A DNA stretch of 50,590 nt from Lactonifactor sp. BIOML-A5 (GCF_009677585.1 NZ_WKYV01000007.1:1-50590), one strand, 5' to 3'; positions 8,722 through 17,524 are shown, counted from the stretch's first letter. Notes: generated by a model not told the origin, from the letters alone. Numbers and translations: made by a program.

Positions 8722-9381
8722 ATGAGTCGTGGTGTGAAAGTAAGATTTTGGGGTGATTATGCACTATTTAGCCGCCCTGAGATGAAAGTGGAACGATGCA
8801 GCTATGATGTGATTACGCCATCAGCCGCACGGGGAATGTTGGAAGCCATATACTGGCACCCGGGCATGAAGTGGATTATAGATAAGATCTATGTAAGAAG
8901 TCCAATACAATTTACGAGTGTAAGGAGGAATGAGGTTAAGAGTAAGATTTCAGGCAGCAATGTGCTGAATGTTATGAATGGGGGAGATAAGGCATTATAC
9001 TTGTGCAGCAGAGAGGAAATTGCCCAGAGGGCAGCAATTCTGTTAAAAGACGTAGACTATATTATAGAGGCCCACTTTGAAATGACGAATCAGGCGAATG
9101 CCGGCGACAATTCGGGCAAATTCAAAGATATTATTGTACGGCGCTTAAAAAGGGGAGAGTGCTATCACACCCCTTACTTTGGATGCAGAGAGTTTCCTGC
9201 TAAATTTGAACTTTACATAAACGAGGAAGTACAGACTGCATATCCGGAGGAGGATAAGGATTTGGGGTATATGTTATATGACTTCGATTATTCAAATCCG
9301 GAAAATATCCAGCCTATGTTTTTCAGAGCTGGTTTATGCAAAGGGATTTTAGATGTAAGAGACTGTGAGGTGGTACGATGA
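8722..9381 (+). CDS. cas5: CRISPR-associated protein Cas5c (Cas5d), Type I-C
   Basis: In Type I-C, Cas5c is the endonuclease that cuts pre-crRNA at each repeat and then caps the crRNA in Cascade. Conserved family blocks are clear: VRFWGDYALFSRPEMKVER, SYDVITPSAARGMLEAIYW and VRRNEVKSK. It is 219 aa from the ATG at 8722, the family's usual start. An open frame reaches back into the end of cas3 (8659) but that stretch does not resemble Cas5c. The stop overlaps the start of cas8c by 4 bp. It is the only cas gene here with no visible lesion, though its Cascade partners are damaged or missing. Confidence 0.92.
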   Translation: MSRGVKVRFWGDYALFSRPEMKVERCSYDVITPSAARGMLEAIYWHPGMKWIIDKIYVRSPIQFTSVRRNEVKSKISGSNVLNVMNGGDKALYLCSREEIAQRAAILLKDVDYIIEAHFEMTNQANAGDNSGKFKDIIVRRLKRGECYHTPYFGCREFPAKFELYINEEVQTAYPEEDKDLGYMLYDFDYSNPENIQPMFFRAGLCKGILDVRDCEVVR

Positions 9382-10529
9382 TACTTCAATCTCTGGTAAA
9401 CTACTATGAGGCTTTGGCTGGTGACGGTAAGGTGACTAAACCTGGATGGTGTGAGGCAAATGTGTCTTTTGCTTTGGATATTTCTTATGAGGGAGAGCTG
9501 CTTGGTGTAATTCCATTGACCAGGGTAGAAGAACGGGGAAAGAAGAAAGTAGAACTGCCTCAGAGAAAGAAGGTTCCCCAGATGGTATCCCGATCTTCCG
9601 GGGTTTCTGCAAATTTTTTGTGTGATAATTCCAGCTATATTTTGGGAGTTGACAATAAAGGAAAACCCGAACGCTCCATAGAGTGCTTCCAATGTGCAAA
9701 GGAAAAACATTTGGAAATCCTTGAGCCTGTAGAAAATGAAATCGCTGCTGCTGTCAAAGCCTTTTTTGAACACTGGAATCCGGAGGAAGCCCTCACAAGC
9801 CCTGCTTTGGTACCGATGAAAGAGGAGATACTGGCAGGTGGAAATTTACTATTTTATGTAGACGGGGTGTATCCTCAGGAGGACTTTGAGATTAAAGAGA
9901 GGTGGAAGGAATACCTGAAAGACAGCTCCAAGGCTCCGGACGGTCTCTGCATGGTAACTGGAAGACATTCGGAAATTGCCAGAACCCATGGGACAATAAA
10001 AGGGGTGCAGGGAGCACAATCCAGCGGTGCAGCACTTGTATCCTTTAATGCCACAGCATTCGAATCTTATGGAAAGGAGCAAAGCTATAATGCACCGGTT
10101 GGGACATATGCAGCCTTTGCGTATACGACAGCACTGAATTACCTGCTCAGAAACAGAAAATATTTTTGCACAATCGGGGATACCACGGTGGTATATTGGG
10201 CTGAAAATGGCTTAGAAGAGTACCAGAACGTGTTCTCTGCAGTGTCTGAGCCAAGCGTTGATAATCAGGAGATTGTGGCAGGCGTATTTCAAAACCTTTC
10301 GTCCGGAAAGGCCGTTGATGTGGAAGGCATAACGACAAAATTACAAATGTCTCAGAAGTTTTTTATACTGGGACTTGCACCCAATGCTGCAAGAATTGCT
10401 GTCCGATTCTTTTATCAGGACAGTTTCGGAAATATTCTTCAACATTTGCAGCAGCACTATAGGCGTATGGAGATTGTTAAGCCGCTGACTGATACTATGG
10501 AGAATCTCCCTGGCTTTGGATTTAATTGA
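9378..10529 (+). pseudogene. cas8c: cas8c (csd1), 3'-truncated by a deletion
   Basis: Cas8c is the large Type I-C Cascade subunit that reads the PAM. The N-terminal 370 or so residues look normal (MILQSLVNYYEAL, FLCDNSSYILGV, CMVTGRHSEIARTHGTIKGV), up to LQQHYRRMEIVKP. The full family protein is about 570-620 aa. Here the sequence switches near 10500 into cas1 coding sequence in another frame and hits a stop at 10527, giving 383 aa. The lost part is the C-terminal helical bundle. The start overlaps the cas5c stop (ATGA). Expressed protein is unlikely to assemble, because cas7 is also absent. Confidence 0.88.
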
Positions 10530-10815
10530 AGAACTGCGTCGCGTGCTGGCAGATAGGTTCGTCTTAACCCTGATTAATAAAAAGATAGTCAATGGAAAGG
10601 GATTTACAAAAAAAGAAGATGGTGCGATTGTGATGGATGATGCAACTAGAAAAATAGTACTCACAGAATGGCAGAACAGGAAAAAGGATATAATTACCCA
10701 TCCATATCTTGGTGAAAAGATAGAGTGGGGGATGGTACCGTTTACTCAGGCAATGCTGCTTGCCAGGTATTTGAGAGGAGACTTGGATGAATACCCACCA
10801 TTTTTTTGGAAGTAA
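10504..10815 (+). pseudogene. cas1: cas1, C-terminal fragment only
   Basis: The +1 frame relative to cas8c encodes the C-terminal end of Cas1, the spacer integrase: SLALDLIEELR, then ADRFVLTLINKK, GKGFTKKEDGAIVMDD, THPYLGEKIEWG, MLLARYLRGDLDEYPPF. About 100 of roughly 340 residues remain and the catalytic Glu/His/Asp core is largely lost. No start codon with an RBS precedes it. A TTG at 10516 exists but would only give the fragment. It marks the right edge of a deletion that removed the end of cas8c, all of cas7 and cas4, and the front of cas1. Confidence 0.88.
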
Positions 10816-10827
10816 GAGAGGTTTTAT

Positions 10828-11118
10828 ATGCTTGTCTTGATTACATATGATGTCAATACAGAAACAAATGCAGGTAAGGCTCGTTTAAGAAAGGTAGCAA
10901 AACAGTTCGTGAATTACGGAACTCGTGTGCAAAATTCAGTGTTTGAATGTATTTTGGATAACACCCAATGTGTTACATTAAAAGCAATCCTATCATAAAT
11001 TATTGATGAAAATGTTGACAGCCTGCGGTTCTATTATCTGGGAAATAATTTTAAAAATAAGGTTGAACACATGGGTGTGGAACGCGGAGTTGATGTTGTT
11101 GATACATTAATATTCTAG
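10828..11118 (+). pseudogene. cas2: cas2 with a premature stop codon
   Basis: Cas2 forms the adaptor of the Cas1-Cas2 integration complex. The frame starts MLVLITYDVNTET at 10828 and continues through QNSVFECILD. It stops at TAA 10996-10998 after 56 residues, then resumes without a frameshift as IIDENVDSLRFYYLG and ends VVDTLIF at 11116-11118. Removing the stop would give the normal 96 aa. A single base change explains the lesion. RBS AGAGAGG lies upstream. Confidence 0.9.
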
Positions 11119-11288
11119 TGCGAATGTAAAGTGAACATAAAAATGCCGGGGGATTCGCACCTGAAAAAGCAAGAGAATGTATAGTAAAAGTAGACAAAAA
11201 GGATGCCACATGATATGCTGAGAAGATAAAAGTGTATAAAATGTATATATGTTCCGTTGTGAATGCTGATATTTTGTGCACTTTTGCT
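11118..11288 (+). promoter_or_regulatory. CRISPR leader
   Basis: The AT-rich stretch between cas2 and the first repeat begins with an inverted repeat, GTGCGAA at 11118-11124 and TTCGCAC at 11154-11160, of the kind seen in Type I-C leaders. TATAAA-like boxes follow before the array. Confidence 0.65.
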
Positions 11289-11384
11289 GTCGCTCCCCTT
11301 ACGGGAGCGTGGATTGAAATAAAGAAGAAAAGGAAATGGTGCAGGGCTTTATGTCGCTCCCCTTACGGGAGCGTGGATTGAAAT
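11289..11384 (+). CRISPR. Minimal Type I-C CRISPR array: two repeats, one spacer
   Basis: Two identical 32-nt repeats at 11289-11320 and 11353-11384 contain the inverted stem CGCTCCC/GGGAGCG and end GTGGATTGAAAT, the Type I-C consensus. The single spacer is 11321-11352 (32 nt). Sequence right of the second repeat does not continue as an array. The repeats are undiverged, so the array was probably shortened rather than slowly eroded. Confidence 0.93.
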
Positions 11385-11637
11385 TAAATCCGTTCAGAAC
11401 AGCGATTACATCATCATCGTCGCTCTCCATAGGTAGTACCATTTGATTGATTCCCACAACGCCTGACAAATGGAAATAGGCAATTTTCCTGCCAGTGTGT
11501 AGTGGTATGTTCTGCTCTGCTTTTTCCGGCTTCTGGCTGCAGATGTTACGGATGGAAATGTAATTCAATAACTTCTTATTGTTCTTTTGTTTGATGGAAT
11601 CATCAGAGAAACTAAGGGAGAGAGGGTTTGTGCTTAT
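11385..11637 (-). pseudogene. Gene fragment of unknown function abutting the CRISPR repeat
   Basis: A minus-strand frame open from 11637 to the edge of the last repeat reads like protein: internal Met at 11568, KIAYFHLSGVVGINQ, VLPMESDDDDVIAVLNGF. The composition looks coding, but there is no credible start (the frame follows a stop at 11638-11640) and no end, since it runs into the repeat. I do not recognise the family. It is probably the remnant of a gene joined to the array by deletion, or leftover mobile-element DNA. From 11641 to 11819 I see nothing. Confidence 0.35.
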
Positions 11638-11819
11638 CTATATATCCTACATACACTAATTTACAGTTGAAGATAAAACAATAAAATGATACCATAGACA
11701 AGTAACATTTTCTTCTTCAAAAAGAGAAGCTAGGATTCTGTACCTCTATAGTTGGAGAAGTGAGTCACCAAATGCATGAGCAAAGGCAGTTACCGGCGGA
11801 TGGGAGTGGGTATTCCTTA

Positions 11820-11850
11820 TTGACAAAAGGTCAATCCGCGCATCTATAAA
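11820..11850 (+). promoter_or_regulatory. Possible promoter of ogg
   Basis: TTGACA at 11820-11825 and TATAAA at 11845-11850. The spacer of 19 bp is long, so the call is tentative. Confidence 0.35.
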
Positions 11851-11931
11851 ATATTAGTCTGACGGTGCAAAATTGCCGAATTTGGATTGAAACAAGATAA
11901 ATTGCAGCCACCTTTAGAAAAAGAGGACACA

Positions 11932-12792
11932 ATGATACAAAAAAAGATAAAAGACCTGGATCTGCAGCAGATTGCTCAATCGGGCCAATGCTTTCGTATG
12001 GAGAGACAGAACAGCAGTACATATTCAATCATCGCCCACGGTGTGTACCTGGAGATCACCCAGCACGGGGAAGATTATACGCTATCCTGCTCTGAAAAGG
12101 AGTTTCAGAAGCTGTGGCGGGAATATCTGGATTTGGATACGGATTACGGAGAAATAAAAAATTCTATAGATACGGAAGATTCGTATTTGAACAGCGCAGC
12201 GAACTATGGCTGGGGAATCCGTATATTAAAGCAGGATTTATGGGAGATGATAATTACATTTCTTATTTCTCAGAATAATAATATACCGAGAATCAGAAAC
12301 AGTGTCCGGCGTCTTTGCGAAGCAGCTGGGGAAAAGAGAGATACAAGGCAGGGAAGTGTATATTTTACCTTTCCCTCGCCGGAAGCAGTGCTGGAGGCAG
12401 GCCCTGAAGTTTTGGGAAAACTGGGGCTTGGGTACCGGGAGAAGTATATCTGCCGGATGGCAGAAGCTGTTGCAGAAGGAAGTTTGAATCTGGAGAAGCT
12501 GAAAAAAGCAGATTATGAAAGTGCACACAAAGAATTGATGCTGCAATATGGAATCGGCAGGAAAGTGGCAGACTGTATCTGCCTGTTTGGCCTGTACCAT
12601 GTGGAAGCCTTTCCGGTGGATACACATATAAAAAGGATATTGGATCTGCACTATCCGGAGGGGTTTCCCTACTTGCGGTATCAGGGGTATGCGGGGATTT
12701 TACAGCAATATATGTTTTATTATGACCTGAACCAAGAGGGCAGAGAGAAAAAAGAGAATACCATAAGCTATAAGAGAGGTTACACAGCATGA
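11932..12792 (+). CDS. ogg: 8-oxoguanine DNA glycosylase/AP lyase, Ogg family
   Basis: Base-excision repair enzyme that removes oxidised guanine and nicks the abasic site. The helix-hairpin-helix with catalytic Lys (GIGRKVADCICLFG) and catalytic Asp (AFPVDTHIKRIL) are both present near residues 210-235. The N-terminal domain holds QSGQCFRM, as in the eukaryote-like Ogg1 family found in some Clostridia. At 286 aa it is typical. I chose ATG 11932 with AGAGGA upstream; a TTG at 11887 has no site. The last four bases overlap the start of the cyclophilin gene (ATGA), so the two are translated together. Confidence 0.88.
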   Translation: MIQKKIKDLDLQQIAQSGQCFRMERQNSSTYSIIAHGVYLEITQHGEDYTLSCSEKEFQKLWREYLDLDTDYGEIKNSIDTEDSYLNSAANYGWGIRILKQDLWEMIITFLISQNNNIPRIRNSVRRLCEAAGEKRDTRQGSVYFTFPSPEAVLEAGPEVLGKLGLGYREKYICRMAEAVAEGSLNLEKLKKADYESAHKELMLQYGIGRKVADCICLFGLYHVEAFPVDTHIKRILDLHYPEGFPYLRYQGYAGILQQYMFYYDLNQEGREKKENTISYKRGYTA

Positions 12793-13445
12793 AAAAATTA
12801 ATAACACTACTTGTAATGGCTGCTATGATGTCTGCTTTGATAAGCGGATGTGGAAAAACAGAGAATGCAGAAGAAAATAAGACAGATACAGAGTCTGCCG
12901 GCACACAAGAGGAAGCAGATAAAGTGACTTCCGGTGGGGAACAGCAGACAGGAACACATCACATTAAAATTAACATAAAAGATTATGGAACCATATCTGC
13001 AGAACTGGACGGGGACAGTGCGCCCATAACCGTGACTAATTTTATGAAGCTTGCCGGGGAGGGATTCTATGATGGACTGACATTCCACCGCATTATCAGC
13101 GGTTTTATGATTCAGGGGGGAGATCCTAACGGAAATGGTACCGGAGGGGCTGATGAGACCATAAAAGGTGAATTTGCGAATAATGGCGTGGACAATCCGT
13201 TGTCTCATACCCGTGGGGCGCTTTCTATGGCCCGCGCCAGGGAGATGGACAGTGCCAGCTCTCAGTTCTTTATTGTCCATCAGGACAGTCCATCTCTGGA
13301 CGGGGACTACGCTGTGTTTGGATACGTAACAGAAGGGATGGAAATTGTAGATAAGATATGTGAAGATATCCAGACAGAAGATGCGAACGGAACTGTGGCG
13401 GCAGGGGATCAGCCGGTGATCGAGAGTATTGAGGTTATCGACTAA
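12789..13445 (+). CDS. Cyclophilin-type peptidyl-prolyl isomerase, lipoprotein
   Basis: Likely catalyses cis-trans isomerisation of proline bonds in proteins folding outside the membrane. It has a lipoprotein signal (MKKLITLLVMAAMMSALISG then Cys21), a charged Glu/Thr-rich linker to about residue 50, and a cyclophilin domain with FHRIISGFMIQGGDP, SMARAREMDSASSQFFI and LDGDYAVFG. The active-site Arg of FHRI and the QGGD motif are intact. At 218 aa it resembles small exported PPIases of Firmicutes. It overlaps ogg by 4 bp and is followed by a convergent terminator shared with the AraC gene. Confidence 0.92.
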   Translation: MKKLITLLVMAAMMSALISGCGKTENAEENKTDTESAGTQEEADKVTSGGEQQTGTHHIKINIKDYGTISAELDGDSAPITVTNFMKLAGEGFYDGLTFHRIISGFMIQGGDPNGNGTGGADETIKGEFANNGVDNPLSHTRGALSMARAREMDSASSQFFIVHQDSPSLDGDYAVFGYVTEGMEIVDKICEDIQTEDANGTVAAGDQPVIESIEVID

Positions 13446-13569
13446 TCTAAAAATAATTTCAATCAAGAGTTTATGAGTTGCCAATCATTTCCACAGGGGG
13501 AGCATCTCATTTATGCCAGGGGCATACGGGATGACATGAAGTGATAGAATAGTTGAATAAAGAAAGATG

Positions 13570-13622
13570 CAGGGACGATATGGGTTCATCCGATGAGGAT
13601 GAGCCAATACCGTCCCTGTTAT
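13570..13622. terminator. Convergent bidirectional terminator
   Basis: A 21-bp imperfect stem, CAGGGACGATATGGG... paired with ...CCAATACCGTCCCTG, sits between the cyclophilin gene and the oppositely oriented AraC gene, with T-rich flanks. The 124 bp between the cyclophilin stop and the stem hold no gene. Confidence 0.75.
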
Positions 13623-13639
13623 TATAATACGCGGTTGTT

Positions 13640-14572
13640 CTATGGCTGCGCGTCCAGATTCTGTGCAAGCAGCTTTTGCTGCTTGCACAGATACCGGTAT
13701 TCTGAGATATTGATCCCTTCTGTCTCCTTAAAAAGACGGGACAGAGTGCTGGCAGAGCTAAAACCTACGGCGTCAGCGATCTCGTCAACAGAGTAATCTG
13801 TATCAAGGAGATAATTTTTGGCATAACTGATTCGGTACTGGGTTAATGTCTTGGAAAGACTTGCTCCAAAATACTCCTTGAACAGCCGGTTGGCGTGTCT
13901 GGGAGTCATATAAAAATGATCTGCCAGATCTTTCAGTGCCAGATCCTTGTTCTGATAGTTAGCATGCAGAAATTTAGTGAATGCAATGGGCAGCGTTGTG
14001 GCTTCTGCCTGGGAGGTTGTGTGAGTAGGAGGCATAAAGTTCCTGATGATAGAGAGCAGAAATGCAGTGTAGTGTGATTTCAGCATATAAAACCACCCCC
14101 ACTCCTTTGTTACAGCCTCTTCTTCCATCCAGGGAAGGTATTTGGAACAGTTATAGTTATCCTTACAGATTAAAAAGTTCTGCTTTTGAGCAAATTTAAA
14201 AAAAGTATCCATATGTATCGGTTCGAATTCCACGGTATAGTCATTTGAGTAGGGGGAGGTTCTGGGATAGATATTGAAAACTACGGTGATGTATACCTTT
14301 CTTTGTTCCGGCTTGTACAGCGTACCGTGCTTTACCCCGGGATTTAAAAATAAGAACTCTCCCGCTTTGACATTTTGCGGTGTCCCCTCCACCAGATTAT
14401 CTAATTCCCCCTCCACAACATAATATACTTCAAATTCCCTTGGATGACTGTGGGGAAATTCCACCGTGTTTTCGTCATGACGGTCTACATAGCTGATACA
14501 TAAATCATAGGAATTCAGAGAGACCGTGTTTGTGTTAGGATTGCAAAGCGGGTGTATAGGCTGATGGTACAT
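13640..14572 (-). CDS. AraC-family transcriptional regulator with cupin sensor
   Basis: Probable activator of the divergent sugar/polyol operon. The N-terminal cupin has FPHSHPREFEVYYVVEGEL and a metal/ligand-type PGVKHGTLY (residues about 38-85). The C-terminal half has two helix-turn-helix motifs (LALKDLADHFYMTPRHANRLFKEYF, then SVDEIADAVGFSSASTLSRLFKE). 310 aa. The start at 14572 has a GGAGGG site. A minus-strand TATAAT lies at 14651-14656, about 80 bp upstream. Divergent arrangement with the GPH transporter suggests local control; the inducer is unknown. Confidence 0.9.
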   Translation of the reverse strand: MYHQPIHPLCNPNTNTVSLNSYDLCISYVDRHDENTVEFPHSHPREFEVYYVVEGELDNLVEGTPQNVKAGEFLFLNPGVKHGTLYKPEQRKVYITVVFNIYPRTSPYSNDYTVEFEPIHMDTFFKFAQKQNFLICKDNYNCSKYLPWMEEEAVTKEWGWFYMLKSHYTAFLLSIIRNFMPPTHTTSQAEATTLPIAFTKFLHANYQNKDLALKDLADHFYMTPRHANRLFKEYFGASLSKTLTQYRISYAKNYLLDTDYSVDEIADAVGFSSASTLSRLFKETEGINISEYRYLCKQQKLLAQNLDAQP

Positions 14573-14650
14573 GACAGATTCCCTCCTTTAGATAATGATA
14601 GTCAATAATGCTGTATAGAAAAAGAATTCTGAAAAGAAAAACCTTTAGAT

Positions 14651-14805
14651 ATTATAACACAATAAGTAAAAAAAAGGAATCTGTTTCGTCGTAATTGATT
14701 TGATATTTTATCAACAATCTTATTCAAAAAGGACGGAATTGAATTTCTACGTGTCCTTTTGAAGAATGGTAAAAAAATGTTGTGCAATATATACTAAATA
14801 CAACA
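14651..14805. promoter_or_regulatory. Divergent control region of AraC gene and GPH operon
   Basis: The 409-bp gap between the divergent genes holds a minus-strand TATAAT at 14651-14656 for the AraC gene and a palindrome TGTTGT (14778-14783) / ACAACA (14800-14805) with a 16-bp AT-rich centre. The spacing suits two DNA-binding lobes on one face of the helix. No clear TTGACA box is visible for the operon, as expected for an activator-dependent promoter. The remaining 170 bp before the ATG form a leader with no gene. Confidence 0.4.
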
Positions 14806-14981
14806 AAGATAAGTCGCAAATCAAGTTATATTACCGAACATACGGGAGGAGCAGGAAAAATAAGTGGTTAAAATAACGGGAAGTGTATGCGGCTTATGAA
14901 ATAAGTACCGGACAAAGGCAGTACAGGGCGCCCAAGTAACCGCTATCGTCCAGAAATCCAAATCAGACGGAGGAAATTTCT

Positions 14982-16403
14982 ATGAGTAAAAACCTTAAGG
15001 ATCCCGCTAACTGGGTGAAGACCAGTTCACAGTATGGATACTACAAGTTGGAAAAAAAAGAAATACTGGGGTATTCATCGGTAGACTTTGCAATGAACCT
15101 GGTGTTTCAGTGTATTGCCTTGTACATCAGTTATTTCTATACAGACATTTTTGGACTGAAAGCATCCCATGTTGCTATGCTGTTCGCGGTTTCCCGTCTC
15201 TGGGATGCCATCAATGACCCTATGATGGGAACTATATGTGAACGGCTGAATCCAAAGAAGGGTAAGTACTGGATATACATTATGTATGGGGCGATTCCCT
15301 TTGGCGTGGTAGCAGTGCTCACGTATACTACCCCTGGATTTGCGTATAACATGAAACTTGTGTGGGCGGCTATTACATACAATCTGTTAAATATGCTGTA
15401 TACATTTATTATTCAGCCATATATATCAGCGGCCTCCCTCATGACAAACGATCAGGATGAGAGAACGAAGCTTCAGTCCACACGAATGATGTTTGCACAG
15501 TCCGGCGGTGTTCTCTGTGCCATTATGCTGCCGAATTTAAGCGGTTTCTTTACGAGATATATGACACTTGCTCAGGGATATATGGTAACGACTGTTATTA
15601 TGGCGGTCATCATGGTAACAATTTTACTTTGGGCTTCCCATCAGATTGTTGAGAGAGTTCCGGCCCCGCCGATTGACCCTAACAACAAGGCAAATATTAA
15701 AGATGTATTTACCCTTTTATTTACGGTAGGACCTGTCTTCCTTATGTTTGTCCTGTTTCTGGGTGTATATACCTTAAGTCAGGTACAGTCCACCATGGGT
15801 GCCTATTATATTAAATACTATGCCGGAAGAGAGGATATGCTTTCCTGGTTCTCTATGATGATGATGCTTCCCTCTGTATTTGGTGTACCCTGCGTACCAT
15901 TCCTGACAAAGAAGATAAAGAAAAAAGGTACGGTTATGTTAGGACTTGCACTGGCAGCAGCAGGGTCTCTGCTTCTCTACTTAATGCCTCCTTCCGCCAT
16001 TGCCGGAATGATGGCATCCCGGGGAGTAACAGCATTTGGATATGGTATCTTAATGGGAATTCTGTGGTCTATCATCACTGACCCGGTAGAATATGCGGAC
16101 TTAAAAACCGGGAAAAGATATACAGCCATTGTAATGACATTAATTGGATTAGGAATAAAATTTGCTATGATTATCGGCGGTTCTCTGCCTACCGCAGTGC
16201 TGAGTGCTTCAGGTTATGTGGCAAACGAAGCTCAGACAGAGAGCACTCTTGCAGCTATCAGGAATCTGACGTCCCTGCTTCCTCTGGCAGTGGTTGTGGT
16301 CACCATGGTTATCTTCGGAGCCTTCTATCACCTCAATGAAGAAAAAGTGGTTGAGATTCAGAGGCAGATAGCAGAAAGAAATGCAGCCAGAAAATCGGCA
16401 TAA
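14982..16403 (+). CDS. GPH-family sugar/polyol:cation symporter (MFS_2)
   Basis: Inner-membrane secondary transporter of the glycoside-pentoside-hexuronide family, 473 aa with about 12 predicted membrane spans. The family signature near the N-terminus is clear (GYSSVDFAMNLVFQ, YFYTDIFGL, SRLWDAINDPMMG). RBS GGAGG at 14970-14974. It is the first gene of an operon with a dehydrogenase, a two-part transketolase and a second dehydrogenase, so it probably imports their carbohydrate substrate. The 3' end overlaps leader sequence of the next gene, whose start I place at 16447. Confidence 0.9.
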   Translation: MSKNLKDPANWVKTSSQYGYYKLEKKEILGYSSVDFAMNLVFQCIALYISYFYTDIFGLKASHVAMLFAVSRLWDAINDPMMGTICERLNPKKGKYWIYIMYGAIPFGVVAVLTYTTPGFAYNMKLVWAAITYNLLNMLYTFIIQPYISAASLMTNDQDERTKLQSTRMMFAQSGGVLCAIMLPNLSGFFTRYMTLAQGYMVTTVIMAVIMVTILLWASHQIVERVPAPPIDPNNKANIKDVFTLLFTVGPVFLMFVLFLGVYTLSQVQSTMGAYYIKYYAGREDMLSWFSMMMMLPSVFGVPCVPFLTKKIKKKGTVMLGLALAAAGSLLLYLMPPSAIAGMMASRGVTAFGYGILMGILWSIITDPVEYADLKTGKRYTAIVMTLIGLGIKFAMIIGGSLPTAVLSASGYVANEAQTESTLAAIRNLTSLLPLAVVVVTMVIFGAFYHLNEEKVVEIQRQIAERNAARKSA

Positions 16404-16446
16404 TAAAGTAAAAATAGAACAGAAAAAACGAAATGGAGGGATTGAT

Positions 16447-17499
16447 TTGAAATCAATATCAGTAGTTAAAGTGGGAAGCTTAAGAGACCCGGACGAGAGT
16501 AAGAGAGGGAAAGTAGCTGTTCTGGATATTCCGGAACAGGAAGTAGGGCCGGAGGATGTAAAAATCAAAGTCGCATACTGTGCAATCTGCGGTTCGGATC
16601 CTCATTTGGTGGAGAATATCTTTGGGTGGGAACCCCCCTTTGGCCTTGGGCATGAAGTCTCCGGCGTTATCGTGGAGCTGGGGGAAAAAGCAACGCAGAA
16701 AGGGTTAAAAGTGGGGGATCGGGTTGCCGGCAATTTCCTCAGGTTCTGCGGTACTTGCTATTACTGCCAGAACGGACAGCAGCAGTTCTGTGAACACGCA
16801 GATGAGTATAACCGCCCGGGAATGAGTGAATATATTGTCTGGCATGAATCTCAGGTATATAAACTTCCTGACGATGTAAGCCTTGAGGAAGGATGCCTGC
16901 TGGAGCCGATTTCCATTGCCGTCCGTCTGATGGATAAGGTAAGTCCCAGATATGGGGAGAGAATCGCTATATCCGGGGGAGGCCCTATCGGACTACTGGC
17001 ACTGCAGTCATTAAAAATGTATGGGGCCACCAGTTTGACCTTGATAGAGCCTATCCCTGAGCGAAGAGAGCTGGCTTTGAAATACGGAGCGGAATATGTG
17101 GTTGACCCCGTGAATTCCAGCACAGTGGAGGAGGCAATGAAAATAACAGACGGAAGAGGTTTTGATACCGTGATTGACTGTTCCGGTTCTGTAAAAGCGG
17201 TATATGATTTGCCGAAAATTACGGCAAAAGGCGGAAAACTGATCTACGGTGCTATGTATCCAAATGATTTTGAGATGCCATTCAATCTGTATAAATACTG
17301 TTATTTTAATGAACTGACAGTAACCGGATTTTATGTGGCCCCCTATACCTTCCCCAGGGCGGTGCAGGTCTTATCCAAATATGATCTTTCCGATTTTACC
17401 AGCAAGATCTTCTCCATCGATGAGGCAGAGGAAGCATTCAAGGCCCAGGTATCCGGGAAGTATCCGAAAATATTAATTAAATGCAGCGAGGACATATAA
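16447..17499 (+). CDS. Zinc-dependent medium-chain alcohol/polyol dehydrogenase
   Basis: Likely oxidises a polyol or sugar hydroxyl with NAD(P). Catalytic zinc ligands are read in YCAICGSDPHLVE and GHEVSG. The structural zinc site is CGTCYYCQNGQQQFC, and the nucleotide fold is GGGPIGLLALQ. It resembles sorbitol, threonine and xylitol dehydrogenases, and the substrate cannot be named. The start is TTG at 16447 with GGAGGG at 16435-16440. An ATG at 16381 inside the transporter gene is in frame but lacks a site and adds a non-family tail. 350 aa from TTG. Confidence 0.87.
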   Translation: MKSISVVKVGSLRDPDESKRGKVAVLDIPEQEVGPEDVKIKVAYCAICGSDPHLVENIFGWEPPFGLGHEVSGVIVELGEKATQKGLKVGDRVAGNFLRFCGTCYYCQNGQQQFCEHADEYNRPGMSEYIVWHESQVYKLPDDVSLEEGCLLEPISIAVRLMDKVSPRYGERIAISGGGPIGLLALQSLKMYGATSLTLIEPIPERRELALKYGAEYVVDPVNSSTVEEAMKITDGRGFDTVIDCSGSVKAVYDLPKITAKGGKLIYGAMYPNDFEMPFNLYKYCYFNELTVTGFYVAPYTFPRAVQVLSKYDLSDFTSKIFSIDEAEEAFKAQVSGKYPKILIKCSEDI

Positions 17500-17524
17500 A
17501 GAAAGTCTGGAAAGGAGCTATCAA

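Noticed and set aside
11419..11450. Degenerate third CRISPR repeat starting GTCGCTC, 34 nt after repeat 2
   Set aside because: The first 15 bases match the repeat at 12 positions, but the stretch lies inside a protein-like minus-strand frame (MESDDDD) and the remainder needs gaps to align. Too weak to call.
13446..13569. Gene or RNA between the cyclophilin gene and its terminator
   Set aside because: Only a small TATGCC/GGCATA hairpin is present, with no promoter or frame of note.
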